Assembly: GCA_013204105.1 (NCBI GenBank)
Contig: JABMOM010000005.1
Span: forward strand, 1-50,520
DNA length: 50,520 bases
Reading direction: 5' to 3'
Source of the DNA: Flavobacteriales bacterium
GTDB taxonomy: Bacteria; Bacteroidota; Bacteroidia; Flavobacteriales_G; Salibacteraceae
Below are positions 1 through 8,786 of the stretch, piece after piece. The notes beneath the pieces are model-generated. The model ran no database searches, was not told the DNA's origin, and worked only from the letters and a program-made list of their open reading frames with translations. Position 1 is the stretch's first letter. The number at the start of each line of letters is the position of its first letter. The position numbers were made by a program, and so were the translations under genes.

Positions 1-48
1 CCCCCTCGGTGTAAACGAGGTGCTCTGAACCAGCTGAGCTAAGCTCCC
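1..48 (-). tRNA. tRNA-Val (anticodon UAC), 3' part cut off by window edge
   Basis: Read on the minus strand from 48 the sequence begins GGGAGCT (acceptor arm), followed by a D-arm containing TAGCTCAG and GGTTCAGAGCA, then the stem CCTCG, the 7-nt loop TTTACAC and the stem CGAGG. The loop places TAC at positions 34-36, so it reads valine codons. The variable loop, T-arm and 3' acceptor strand lie outside the window. A promoter-like element sits just upstream at 74-104. Confidence 0.93.
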
Positions 49-73
49 TTGAGATATCCCTCAAAAAGGGGCG

Positions 74-104
74 CAAATATACATGAACTTTCTATTGATG
101 CAAT
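74..104 (-). promoter_or_regulatory. Bacteroidota-type promoter for tRNA-Val
   Basis: On the minus strand the -7 element TATATTTG (74-81) matches the Bacteroidetes consensus TAnnTTTG exactly. ATTG (101-104), one mismatch from the -33 TTTG, lies 19 nt further upstream. The predicted start of transcription is about 20 nt before the tRNA. The site lies between the tRNA and the stop codon of the antiporter gene. Confidence 0.6.
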
Positions 105-117
105 CTTTTTTGAAGCG

Positions 118-3100
118 TCATGTTTGTGCGTCTACTTCGAGAATCCAAGAACGTTTTGAGGTCCTTAACTCCTTGAACGAGATGGCCTTTGCGTCGCTCA
201 CGCTTAGCTTATCATTTTGAGTGGATATGGCCTCTCCAGATACCATGATAGCGACTCGGTGATCTGGAACGCTGTAGACTTCGCCCTCCATCAACATCTT
301 GAGGTCGCCAGCTTCTCCTATGGCTTTTAGCTGCTTCTTATCGAGTCCTTTGAAATTATCGTTTTTAAAGAGCGCCCTCACGGCCATGCGGCCAAGCGCG
401 TGCTGCCACATCACTTTTTCTAAACCGGGATGAGCACTGACAATGCGTTCCACATTAGAGGCTGAAAGCACTAAGACCGTCACGGGCGTCTCGGCCATGA
501 TCTGAAATTGACTCTGGCCTTTCGTCAAGTAGAGGATCTCGCCAATGCCGTCTCCTTTACCCAAGACTTCAATGGTTTGCTTCCCGTCCTTTATGTTCAC
601 ATTTCCTCGAGCAATGATGTACAAACCATTACTAGCGCTCATGTTTTTTACAATACGCTGTCCGTTGGAGTACATCCTCGTTTGACAAAGGTCCGTGATC
701 ATCTTAAGGGCCTCTTTCGGCAACTCCTGCAACCAGTCGATAGACTTTACCAATTCTTTGGTCTCCGGCAATTGAATGCTCGGTGGCTTTTCCATGAGCT
801 TCTTCATACGCGTCTCAATATCACTCGTCAAGCGCGCCACCTCGCTGTTATTCAATCGCCCTTTGCTTTTCAATCGATCTACCGTATGCAGTTCATAATT
901 GAGCACAGAGCGAATGGCATTCCGCGTTGCAATGGCACGATAGATTTCAGGATAAGTATTGCGCAAGTTGCGCATGAAGGTCTGTCCAGAAATAATATTC
1001 TCATTGATCTCCTGCTCAATGATCTCAAGGTTCGGACGTTCACTCGCTTCCTCACCGCGGTACATACTCTCAAGCAGAGAAAGGCACTCTTCCTGCGCTT
1101 TAGTGAAACCAACAGCGCAGTCGTAACTGATCGCCAAACGGTTGAAGAAGGAGTTCTCCGTGATCTTGCCAATCACCGGAATGCGTTGTGCTGTGCTCAA
1201 CCACTTCGGAGGTTTCCAAAGCTCCTCGAGGTCCTTTCTGGCAGACAGCGAGACTTCTCCTTTGATGTCTAGGATCTCGTTGACCGTGTCCGTCAATGTG
1301 CGAACAGCTTCTGCTCCAAGCATTCCCTCTTTGAACTGACGCCAATAGGCACTCTTCTCTTTTTCCAAAATACGCGTACGGTGCTCCGCCATCTTGGCGA
1401 CGTCGAGCTTACTCTCATCGATCTCTTCTAACAGAGAGATCTCTTTCGGTAGGTATTCTGAAACCGTGCTCCAGTTTGCACGTCGCAGGTTTCGGTCCTG
1501 CTTCAATTTTTGCACGTGATTTTCTGCACTGCTGCGCATATATTCACTTGACGCCTTAATCATCAATGCTTTAGCTGGTGGGATATCCAGCAGACCCAAT
1601 TTCTGAATCAATGCCTTTATTGTAGTGGCATTCACCAACAATGTGAGGGTAACTGCGCCAGCAATCAGAAACAAGAATTGATCCTTGATCTTCGTCGCCT
1701 CCTCTGGAGTAATATCCATGGATTCAGCCATTACATCGGAGTCCACCCCCGCCACCATCAACGCCAAGGCCAAACCGATGGCGCCGCGAAGCGCTCCATA
1801 CCAAACCACAATCGCATCCTTCACGGGCAAACCATAACCGGTGTTCTTCATGAAAGGGTAGTGCGTCAGCATGACGATACCACGAACAATGTGAATTCCG
1901 ACATAAACGATTCCGAGAACCAAGAAGTCGTTGGCCGTGAATTCCGTTCTACTGGCGATGACCAATCCAACGATCAAGAAAATCAGACAGTTGGCAATGA
2001 ACCCGGCGAGTTCCCAGAACTCATGCATGAAATGTTCTACTTGAGGAGATATGCTCGAACGGCCAAACCCTCCTATCATCAGTCCTAAAGCAACCAAAGC
2101 GAGGACGCCAGAAACATGGAGGAAGTGCTCGGCTACATAAAAGGTGATATAAGCAGCTGCAACCACTACAGAAATCTCAACCATCGCGTCATTGAATACT
2201 CCTTTGAGCCAACGAAGGGTAATCCAGCCAACCAACAGGCCGATTCCCACGCCGCCTATGGCAACGCGCAAGAATTCTACAAATCCATTCGTATCGCTGG
2301 CTTCACCAGAAATACCCAAAAAGAAGACCATGAACAACACGATTGCTGTTCCGTCATTGAGGAGTGATTCGCCTTCGATGAGTGTACCTAATTTTTTACT
2401 CGCTCCCAGATCTTTCAGCAATGCCACCACGGCTACAGGGTCAGTAGCGCTGATCACGGAACCAAACATGAAAGCCAGTCCCCAGTTAGCCCAGCCTTCC
2501 AATCCAATGTCGAACACATCAATCGCGTAGACCATGCCGCCTGTTAGCAACAATGCCACAATGATTCCTGGCACGGCGAGGATTACAGAATTCGCTGCAG
2601 ACTTCTTGAATGTGTGCAGGTCCATCGCGAAGGCCGCCTCAAAAATTAAGATGGGCAGAAACACAAAAAAGAGCATGTGTGGATCAATGTTAGCTGCCCA
2701 CACGAATGAGTCATGAATAAAACTTACATCAAACCCACCCCAGGATTCAAAGAGGTGCGTACGGTTCATCACGCCTAAAATGATTCCAATGATCAGCAAA
2801 AGTGCCGTGAACGGAACGGGTATGGATTTAAGAAAATGGCGTGTCGCAGCGCCTATAAATACCGCAAGGATGATAAAGAACAGCGGGCTCGTATCAGGAC
2901 CGTGATGACCGCCTTCAGCGTGATCGCCGTGCACTTCTGCCGCACCGTGTTCGCCGTGAGATTCCTCCGGCTGAATAGCATGTTCTTCAGCAACCCCCTG
3001 ACCGTGCGGCTCATCAATGGCAAATGCCACGTTGGCATCGAGGTGGTCGAGCGGATTATGAAGGGCTTGAGAATCGAATGAATAGAAGAATCCGATTACA

Positions 3101-3210
3101 AAGACAGAGATGACGGCAATAAGGCCAACTGTCTTCCACTTCGATGTGGGCATAGCTGTTGGGTTTAGGTTAGTAGGTGCGGCCAAATTATTGAATTTGT
3201 TCACATCCAC
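118..3210 (-). CDS. Na+/H+ antiporter (CPA1/NhaP-SOS1 type) with C-terminal cyclic-nucleotide-binding-like domain
   Basis: An inner-membrane cation/proton exchanger of 1030 residues, predicted to expel Na+ in exchange for H+. A first hydrophobic helix (about 27-43) is followed by a His/Glu-rich stretch (about 66-105) and then the CPA1 transport core (about 108-550). The core shows SATDPVAV with D257 and GESLLNDGT with the family Asn-Asp pair N285-D286. A long cytoplasmic region follows, ending in a cyclic-nucleotide-binding-like fold (about 845-945). This layout resembles plant SOS1 and long bacterial NhaP proteins. In the phosphate-binding cassette the Gly-Glu is present (GIGEI), but the Arg that contacts the cyclic phosphate is not obvious (TKGQSQFQ), so ligand binding is doubtful. 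M20 is an alternative start. The gene stops 69 bp from the divergent-side tRNA promoter region. Confidence 0.9.
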   Translation of the reverse strand: MDVNKFNNLAAPTNLNPTAMPTSKWKTVGLIAVISVFVIGFFYSFDSQALHNPLDHLDANVAFAIDEPHGQGVAEEHAIQPEESHGEHGAAEVHGDHAEGGHHGPDTSPLFFIILAVFIGAATRHFLKSIPVPFTALLLIIGIILGVMNRTHLFESWGGFDVSFIHDSFVWAANIDPHMLFFVFLPILIFEAAFAMDLHTFKKSAANSVILAVPGIIVALLLTGGMVYAIDVFDIGLEGWANWGLAFMFGSVISATDPVAVVALLKDLGASKKLGTLIEGESLLNDGTAIVLFMVFFLGISGEASDTNGFVEFLRVAIGGVGIGLLVGWITLRWLKGVFNDAMVEISVVVAAAYITFYVAEHFLHVSGVLALVALGLMIGGFGRSSISPQVEHFMHEFWELAGFIANCLIFLIVGLVIASRTEFTANDFLVLGIVYVGIHIVRGIVMLTHYPFMKNTGYGLPVKDAIVVWYGALRGAIGLALALMVAGVDSDVMAESMDITPEEATKIKDQFLFLIAGAVTLTLLVNATTIKALIQKLGLLDIPPAKALMIKASSEYMRSSAENHVQKLKQDRNLRRANWSTVSEYLPKEISLLEEIDESKLDVAKMAEHRTRILEKEKSAYWRQFKEGMLGAEAVRTLTDTVNEILDIKGEVSLSARKDLEELWKPPKWLSTAQRIPVIGKITENSFFNRLAISYDCAVGFTKAQEECLSLLESMYRGEEASERPNLEIIEQEINENIISGQTFMRNLRNTYPEIYRAIATRNAIRSVLNYELHTVDRLKSKGRLNNSEVARLTSDIETRMKKLMEKPPSIQLPETKELVKSIDWLQELPKEALKMITDLCQTRMYSNGQRIVKNMSASNGLYIIARGNVNIKDGKQTIEVLGKGDGIGEILYLTKGQSQFQIMAETPVTVLVLSASNVERIVSAHPGLEKVMWQHALGRMAVRALFKNDNFKGLDKKQLKAIGEAGDLKMLMEGEVYSVPDHRVAIMVSGEAISTQNDKLSVSDAKAISFKELRTSKRSWILEVDAQT

Positions 3211-3217
3211 CTAGTAA

Positions 3218-3793
3218 TCAAATCGAATCCAAGAACTTTTTTATCTCCTCAGGATAGTATTGAAGTTCGAGCTTTCGAACCTTTTGCTCTATTTCTTCCG
3301 CCTCGTCGTTTGGGTCAATGGCCACTTTGTGCTGAGCGACGATTGCACCTTGGTCGTATTGCGCGTTGACTTTGTGGATTGTGATGCCTGATTCGCGCTC
3401 GCCGGCAGCTTTCACGGCATTGTGCACATGCATTCCCCACATTCCCTTCCCGCCAAATTTTGGCAATAGCGCGGGGTGAATGTTCAGCATGCGCCCATCA
3501 AAGCGTTTGACCAAGTATTCGGGCACCAATAGCAACCACCCTGCGAGGATGACCGCATCTACCTTATACTCTTCCAATAAAGCCATCATCAACTCTTCAT
3601 CTGCCAACTCGGCTTTTGCGGCTATGGCATAGTCGACTCCCATGGCCTCTGCCACACTTATGACACCCGCCTCAGGTTTATTGGTAACTACCAGCGACAC
3701 CTCTACTGATGCATCGCCCTTGAAGTATCCAATGATGGATTTGGTGTTCGTTCCGGTGCCGGAGGCAAATATTGCTAGACGGGTTTTACCCAT
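3218..3793 (-). CDS. purN: phosphoribosylglycinamide formyltransferase PurN
   Basis: Transfers a formyl group from 10-formyltetrahydrofolate to GAR, the third step of de novo purine synthesis, in the cytoplasm. The 191-residue protein starts at MGKTRLAIFASGTGTN; an in-frame ATG 22 codons upstream is unlikely because family members begin right before this phosphate-binding loop. The formyltransferase site is visible as NIHPALLP with N104 and H106, and D147 in QYDQGA, matching the Asn-His-Asp triad of the family. Length is normal for the family. The gene is divergent from the nitroreductase, with about 42 bp between the two starts, and its stop lies 8 bp from the start of the antiporter gene. 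Confidence 0.95.
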   Translation of the reverse strand: MGKTRLAIFASGTGTNTKSIIGYFKGDASVEVSLVVTNKPEAGVISVAEAMGVDYAIAAKAELADEELMMALLEEYKVDAVILAGWLLLVPEYLVKRFDGRMLNIHPALLPKFGGKGMWGMHVHNAVKAAGERESGITIHKVNAQYDQGAIVAQHKVAIDPNDEAEEIEQKVRKLELQYYPEEIKKFLDSI

Positions 3794-3835
3794 GCAGAGA
3801 TTTGTATTACTGATTACTTTGGTAGCGCAAAAGTA

Positions 3836-4513
3836 ATGGCAATCATGAGCAAGGAACATCCATTCATCCCTTACGATCCCGTTCGCTTTGACGAATCCGA
3901 GTTGAGCCGTCGAGCCGAAGAACAGTACCGATTCGCAAATCGGAGAAGGAGTATTCGAGATTTTTCAGAAAAGGACATTCCATTTGAGGTCATTCAGAAC
4001 ATCGTTATGACAGCTGGCACGGCTCCCAGCGGCGCCCATCGAGAACCATGGACATTTTGCGTTATTCGCTCAGCCGATTTGAAAAAGCGGATCCGTGCGG
4101 CGGCAGAAGCCGAAGAGTATGAAAGCTATTCGAAAAGAATGAGCGATCAATGGCTGGAAGACCTCAAACCCATGGGCACAGATTGGCACAAACCTTTCCT
4201 AGAGAAAGTTCCCTGGATAATCGTCGTTTTCAAGCGTGCATTTGAGTACGATAATGGTCAAAAGCATCAGAATTACTATGTAAATGAGTCCGTGGGGATC
4301 GCTTGCGGCATGCTCATTAACGCAATTCACAATGCAGGATTGGCCACTTTGACCCACACTCCCAGCCCCATGAATTTCTTAACCAAAATCCTCGAACGCC
4401 CTGACAATGAGCGCCCTTACCTCCTACTTCCTGTAGGGTATCCAGCGGGCAATGTAAAGGTGCCTGACCTCCAACGTAAGTCCTTCAGCGAATTAGCAGT
4501 TGTCTTCGATTGA
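3836..4513 (+). CDS. nitroreductase-family flavoprotein, iodotyrosine deiodinase-like
   Basis: An FMN-dependent nitroreductase-fold protein of 225 residues. The flavin-binding start [14 protein letters not shown] (37-50) and [14 protein letters not shown] (61-74) match vertebrate iodotyrosine deiodinase closely. The lid residues that hold the zwitterion of halotyrosine in that enzyme appear at matching spacing as E94, Y98 and K119, in the segment [10 protein letters not shown] to TDWHK. The C-terminal LLPVGYP and VPDLQRKS also match. The predicted activity is reductive dehalogenation of iodo- or bromotyrosine; soluble bacterial homologues are known, for example from Haliscomenobacter. No signal peptide or membrane anchor is visible. 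A second ATG at 3845 may be the real start. It sits alone between purN and acpP. Confidence 0.85.
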   Translation: MAIMSKEHPFIPYDPVRFDESELSRRAEEQYRFANRRRSIRDFSEKDIPFEVIQNIVMTAGTAPSGAHREPWTFCVIRSADLKKRIRAAAEAEEYESYSKRMSDQWLEDLKPMGTDWHKPFLEKVPWIIVVFKRAFEYDNGQKHQNYYVNESVGIACGMLINAIHNAGLATLTHTPSPMNFLTKILERPDNERPYLLLPVGYPAGNVKVPDLQRKSFSELAVVFD

Positions 4514-4520
4514 GAATCTA

Positions 4521-4553
4521 TTTGGATTAATCAACCGAAAAGATATTTCTTTG
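4521..4553 (+). promoter_or_regulatory. candidate promoter for acpP-fabF
   Basis: A -33-like TTTG (4521-4524) and a -7-like TTTCTTTG (4546-4553, one mismatch to TAnnTTTG) are separated by 21 nt. They end 33 nt before the acpP start codon. This fits the Bacteroidetes sigma factor consensus. Confidence 0.45.
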
Positions 4554-4586
4554 CACTCTCAAAAAGCATTAATAAAATCACGCATT

Positions 4587-4823
4587 ATGGCTGATATCAA
4601 AGAAAGAGTAGTAGCTATCATCGTAGATAAGCTCGGAGTTGATGAAGGAGAAGTGAATCCTGAAGCAAGCTTCACGAATGATCTTGGAGCTGACTCTCTT
4701 GACACGGTGGAATTGATTATGGAATTCGAAAAGGAGTTCAACATCGCGATCCCAGACGATCAGGCGGAGAACATTGCCACCGTTGGCGAAGCCATCAAGT
4801 ATATCGAAGAGCACGTCTCCTAG
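4587..4823 (+). CDS. acpP: acyl carrier protein
   Basis: A 78-residue acidic acyl carrier protein that carries growing fatty acyl chains on 4'-phosphopantetheine. The attachment motif GADSLDTVE puts the modified serine at S37. The start [18 protein letters not shown] gives the usual length; upstream in-frame codons add 29 residues with no similarity to the family and overlap the preceding gene. fabF follows after 23 bp, the usual acpP-fabF pair, and the two are probably co-transcribed. Confidence 0.97.
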   Translation: MADIKERVVAIIVDKLGVDEGEVNPEASFTNDLGADSLDTVELIMEFEKEFNIAIPDDQAENIATVGEAIKYIEEHVS

Positions 4824-4846
4824 ATCCACATCCTAAAACATAGATT

Positions 4847-6103
4847 ATGACGCTTAAGCGGGTAGTGGTAACCGGTATTGGGGCGCTAACCCCTATAGGA
4901 AACAACGCTCAGGACTATTGGGACAATCTTCTCAAGGGTATAAGCGGAGCGGCTCCCATTACTCGCTTTGACACGTCTAAATTTAAGACACAATTTGCGT
5001 GCGAGGTTAAGAATCTTGACCTCGACAATCACTTTGACCGTAAAGAAGGCCGAAAACTCGACCTCTTCAGCAAATTTGCCATCATCGTAGCCGATGAAGC
5101 GGTAAAAGACGCTGGGTTGGTGGAAGATAAAGTGAACCAAGATCGCACTGGCGTGATCTGGGGTTCAGGCATTGGCGGGATCATCACCTTTCAAGAAGAG
5201 GTGAAAGGATTCGTTGAAGGAGGCATGAACCCAAGGTTCAACCCGTTCTTCATCCCGAAAATGATCTCCGACATCGCAGCGGGTCACATCTCCATCAAGT
5301 ATGGATTCCGCGGCCCTAACTTTAGCCTTGTCAGTGCTTGTGCAACCAGCACGAATTCGATGATTGATGCCTTCAACTACATTCGCTTAGGTAAGGCTGA
5401 CGTCATCATTACTGGCGGTTCTGAGGCGGCCATCAACGAGTCTTGCATCGGTGGATTTAACGCTATGCATGCACTCTCTACGCGCAACGATGATCCAATG
5501 ACGGCTTCTCGCCCCTTTGACAAAGACCGTGATGGCTTTGTAATGGGAGAAGGTGCAGGTTGTTTGGTTCTGGAAGAATATGAACACGCTAAAGCGCGTG
5601 GAGCTAAGATCTACGGCGAAATCGCCGGAGGAGGACTTTCCGCTGACGCCCACCACATTACTGCGCCTCATCCTGATGGATTGGGCGCGTTGAACGTAAT
5701 GCGGTCTGCTATGGAAGATGACCCGAGCATTACTCCCGAGAGCCTTGATTATATCAATGTTCACGGCACGAGTACACCGCTAGGTGATGTTGCAGAGTTG
5801 AAGGCAATTCGCGGAGTCTTCGGTGACCACTCAGAGACGTTAAACATCAGTTCTACGAAATCGATGACCGGACACCTGTTAGGTGCTGCGGGTGCGATCG
5901 AAGGAATTGCTACGCTTCTCGCTGTGAAGAACGATATCGTTCCACCTACGATCAACCACTTCACTGATGATGATCAAATTGACTCCAAATTGAACCTTAC
6001 ATTCCACAAAGCTCATAAACGCACGGTGAATGCGGCATTGAGCAATACTTTCGGATTTGGAGGCCACAACGCCTCCGTGATCTTCAAGAAGTTTGTGGAC
6101 TAA
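4847..6103 (+). CDS. fabF: 3-oxoacyl-ACP synthase II (KAS II)
   Basis: Condenses malonyl-ACP with acyl-ACP in type II fatty acid elongation. The 418-residue protein has the KAS catalytic Cys at C165 in VSACATSTN, His at H306 in NVHGTSTPLGD, and K338 with H343 in TKSMTGHLLGAAG. The C-terminal NTFGFGGHNAS is also typical. Length and motifs are complete, with no sign of decay. It lies 23 bp after acpP and upstream of rnc, the order common in Flavobacteriia. Confidence 0.97.
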   Translation: MTLKRVVVTGIGALTPIGNNAQDYWDNLLKGISGAAPITRFDTSKFKTQFACEVKNLDLDNHFDRKEGRKLDLFSKFAIIVADEAVKDAGLVEDKVNQDRTGVIWGSGIGGIITFQEEVKGFVEGGMNPRFNPFFIPKMISDIAAGHISIKYGFRGPNFSLVSACATSTNSMIDAFNYIRLGKADVIITGGSEAAINESCIGGFNAMHALSTRNDDPMTASRPFDKDRDGFVMGEGAGCLVLEEYEHAKARGAKIYGEIAGGGLSADAHHITAPHPDGLGALNVMRSAMEDDPSITPESLDYINVHGTSTPLGDVAELKAIRGVFGDHSETLNISSTKSMTGHLLGAAGAIEGIATLLAVKNDIVPPTINHFTDDDQIDSKLNLTFHKAHKRTVNAALSNTFGFGGHNASVIFKKFVD

Positions 6104-6187
6104 TAACACGCAAACAACTTCTTCTTTTTTAAATCACATACAGACAGGCAAAAACGCCTGATCAAATACCTCAAAAAACATTGGGGT

Positions 6188-6823
6188 GTGAAACCCATGG
6201 ACATTACATGGTATGAAAAAGCTTTGCGTCATAAGTCCGTTGTGGGATCAGGGAAGTATTGCCATCAGGATTGCAACGAGCGGTTAGAATTGTTAGGAGA
6301 CGCCGTCCTGGATACTGTCATCACCGAATACCTCTTCAACAAATACCCCGAATCCAACGAAGGATACCTCACGAAGCTCAGGGCGCGCATTGTAAACCGA
6401 CAGACGCTCGGTTCAGTAGGGCGGGCTTCTGGCCTGCACGAAGTGATCGAAGCTCGCATCGGCAACGAGGATTCCATGGATAAGATCGTTGGCAACGCTT
6501 TGGAGGCATGGCTTGGAGCGATCTACATAGACCGAGGTTTCACCGCCGCGAAAAACAGCATTGACCGATTTCTTGTGCCCAACTACATTGACATTGAGGA
6601 CATCATTGGAAGTGCCTTCGACTTCAAAAGCAAGCTCATTGAATGGGCACAACAGCAGAAGAAAGATCTTCGCTTCAACACTTCGAACAATGCTGACGAA
6701 GATGGCATGTTCGCATGCACGGTTGTCATTAACCAGGTCTTAGTCGCCACCGGTAAGGAGCGCTCAAAGAAAAAAGCCGAGCAAGCTACGTCCAAAACTG
6801 CATGTGAATCCCTCAAGCTCTGA
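6188..6823 (+). CDS. rnc: ribonuclease III
   Basis: Cleaves double-stranded RNA in rRNA and mRNA processing. The RNase III signature ERLELLGDAVLD is at 31-42 and a C-terminal double-stranded RNA-binding domain spans about 145-210. The only conventional start in frame is GTG at 6188, which gives 211 residues and removes part of the first helix seen in relatives. The reading frame stays open upstream to the TAA at 6104 and encodes a fitting helix (LIKYLKKHWG, 6158-6187), but without ATG, GTG or TTG; a CTG lies at 6158. A perfect 5-bp hairpin (CAGGC, loop AAAAAC, GCCTG) spans 6145-6160. The N-terminal end is therefore uncertain although the gene assignment is firm. The next gene starts 4 bp downstream. 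Confidence 0.93.
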   Translation: MKPMDITWYEKALRHKSVVGSGKYCHQDCNERLELLGDAVLDTVITEYLFNKYPESNEGYLTKLRARIVNRQTLGSVGRASGLHEVIEARIGNEDSMDKIVGNALEAWLGAIYIDRGFTAAKNSIDRFLVPNYIDIEDIIGSAFDFKSKLIEWAQQQKKDLRFNTSNNADEDGMFACTVVINQVLVATGKERSKKKAEQATSKTACESLKL

Positions 6824-6826
6824 TCC

Positions 6827-7246
6827 ATGTCTAAGCACCGACTTGTCCTTGACGATGACTACGAATTCCTCGCCTTTGGACTGAGTTGCCATTGGAAGGA
6901 CTACCGCGTGGCGTGGCTCATGAATCGATCCCTCAAAAAAGACTTCCACCGAGAGGTTATCTCGGTGAAAGCAAAGGATGGAACCATGGAAGAATTCACA
7001 AAATTCATCTACCGGGACCTAGATGCTCGCTTGAATTATATCCTACTCTCCAATCACAATGAAGAAGCTTATCTCTTCAAGGAGCATAAGCAGTACGATT
7101 ACTTCATGCTTATTGAAGGTTATATTGACATCTTTGATGCGGAAACGTTCCAGAGGGAGTTGCATCTGATAGAAGGAATTCAGTTTATCGCTCCGATGGA
7201 CACCGGAATCTTCAAGCGTATTCAGTATACGCTCTTTGAAGAATAG
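6827..7246 (+). CDS. small IPExxxVDY-like family protein of unknown function
   Basis: A 139-residue acidic protein without signal peptide or membrane segment. Its position, directly after rnc (3 bp gap) and before pyk, and its N-terminal pattern (HRLVLDDDYEFLAFGLSC) fit the Bacteroidota family named after an IPExxxVDY motif. Here that motif has drifted to LFKEHKQYDYF (near 83-93). No enzymatic residues are recognisable. It is probably translated with rnc. The function is unknown; the family name is my recognition from synteny and pattern, not a search. Confidence 0.75.
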   Translation: MSKHRLVLDDDYEFLAFGLSCHWKDYRVAWLMNRSLKKDFHREVISVKAKDGTMEEFTKFIYRDLDARLNYILLSNHNEEAYLFKEHKQYDYFMLIEGYIDIFDAETFQRELHLIEGIQFIAPMDTGIFKRIQYTLFEE

Positions 7247-7316
7247 GCTGTTGAAGACTTCGCAATAGCCGGCCCCTTCCGCCATCACCTTTCGATACAT
7301 TCGTTAACCAAGGAAT

Positions 7317-8744
7317 ATGCTGAAGAACAAAACCAAGATCGTAGCTACGATCGGACCTGCGAGTTCTCCCAAGGAGGTGCTCAAAAAAATGATCGAAGAG
7401 GGCATGAGCGTTGCTCGCCTCAACTTCTCGCATGGCGAACACGACATCCATGAGGAAGTCATGAATACACTGAGGCAGATCGATAGCGAATTACATACGC
7501 ACACCGCCATTCTCGCTGACCTCAGTGGTCCAAAATTGCGCGTGGGTGAACTCAAAACCCCAGAAGTTGAATTGGTGATGGGTGCAGAATTACGCATCAC
7601 CTCTGATGAGATCATTGGAGACGCAAACCGAGTCATGGTAAGCTATCCCGACTTAGTAGTGGACGTTCAAATTGGAGAGACCATCCTCTTCGACGATGGA
7701 AAACTTCGGGTAGAAGTGACAGGGAAAGAAGGCACAGACGTCATCACGAAAGTGACCCAAAGTGGAATGCTGAAGCCCCGAAAAGGCGTCAACCTTCCTG
7801 ACACCAAAGTGTCTCTTCCTTGTTTGACTGATAAAGACCTGATCGATCTTGAATTTGCGTTGAATCACAACGTAAGTTGGGTGGCCTTATCCTTCGTTAG
7901 AAGCGACGACGACATCAAAGAATTGCGTCAAAAGATAGCTGAGAGCGGTAAAAACGTCCGCATCATCGCCAAGATAGAAAAGCCAGAGGCGGTAGAAAAT
8001 ATTGACGCGATCATTCACGAAGCCGACGGCATCATGGTAGCCCGTGGCGACCTCGGCGTTGAGATTCCGCTGCAAAACGTACCCTTGGTTCAAAAAGAGA
8101 TCGTAAGAAAATGTCAAAAAGCCGGCCGACCCGTAATCATAGCTACCCAAATGATGGAGAGCATGATCGACAACATGTCACCGAGCAGAGCAGAAGTAAA
8201 TGACGTCGCCAACGCAGTGATGGACGGAGCCGATGCCGTTATGCTCAGCGGTGAAACAAGCGTCGGTAAATTTCCGATTGAAGTGGTTCAAACCATGTCA
8301 AAAATCATCACTCGGGTAGAAGATTACCAGGGGATCTATTTTCGCGATATTGAACACGACAGTACACCAGAACGAGTGCTTACGGATGCCATCTGCCACT
8401 CTGCGGTTCGCTTGAGTCAGAAAACCGGCGCAAAGGCCATTGTCACCATGTCTTTTTCGGGCTATACGGCATTTCGCGTTTCCTCTTACCGACCCAACGC
8501 TTGGATTTTCGTATTTACCTCTAACTTCAAGATCCTCAATATGTTGAGCCTGGTTTGGGGGGTGAAAGGGTTTTATTACGACAAGTTTGTAAGTACCGAT
8601 CATACGATCGCTGACATTAAATATGAACTGAAGAAGGCTGGGTTTCTTAACGATGATGACCTGATCATCAACGTAGCAAGCATGCCAATCGCGAAAAAAG
8701 GAATGTCGAACATGTTAAAAGTAAGTAAGATGTCTGAGGGCTAA
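7317..8744 (+). CDS. pyk: pyruvate kinase
   Basis: Converts phosphoenolpyruvate and ADP to pyruvate and ATP in glycolysis. The 475-residue protein starts KTKIVATIGPASS and has the substrate-binding LNFSHG, the catalytic-lysine signature IIAKIEKPEA and the metal-binding MVARGDLGVEIP. It continues through GADAVMLSGETS into a C-terminal regulatory domain. All parts are present. It is preceded by 70 bp and is followed by an unrelated secreted protein gene. Confidence 0.97.
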   Translation: MLKNKTKIVATIGPASSPKEVLKKMIEEGMSVARLNFSHGEHDIHEEVMNTLRQIDSELHTHTAILADLSGPKLRVGELKTPEVELVMGAELRITSDEIIGDANRVMVSYPDLVVDVQIGETILFDDGKLRVEVTGKEGTDVITKVTQSGMLKPRKGVNLPDTKVSLPCLTDKDLIDLEFALNHNVSWVALSFVRSDDDIKELRQKIAESGKNVRIIAKIEKPEAVENIDAIIHEADGIMVARGDLGVEIPLQNVPLVQKEIVRKCQKAGRPVIIATQMMESMIDNMSPSRAEVNDVANAVMDGADAVMLSGETSVGKFPIEVVQTMSKIITRVEDYQGIYFRDIEHDSTPERVLTDAICHSAVRLSQKTGAKAIVTMSFSGYTAFRVSSYRPNAWIFVFTSNFKILNMLSLVWGVKGFYYDKFVSTDHTIADIKYELKKAGFLNDDDLIINVASMPIAKKGMSNMLKVSKMSEG

Positions 8745-8786
8745 ACCCATCAGGTACAATGACCGTATAGCTATAAAAAGAACACG

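Noticed and set aside
508-1272. 254-residue plus-strand reading frame
   Set aside because: It lies entirely antisense within the C-terminal part of the antiporter gene, has no domain or start context, and is explained by codon bias of the real gene.
118-3210. Claim that cAMP gates the antiporter
   Set aside because: The cyclic-nucleotide-binding-like domain lacks the evident phosphate-contacting Arg, so binding cannot be asserted from sequence.
3793-3836. Divergent promoters of purN and the nitroreductase gene
   Set aside because: TACTTTG-like strings occur, but no TAnnTTTG with a -33 TTTG at proper spacing on either strand.
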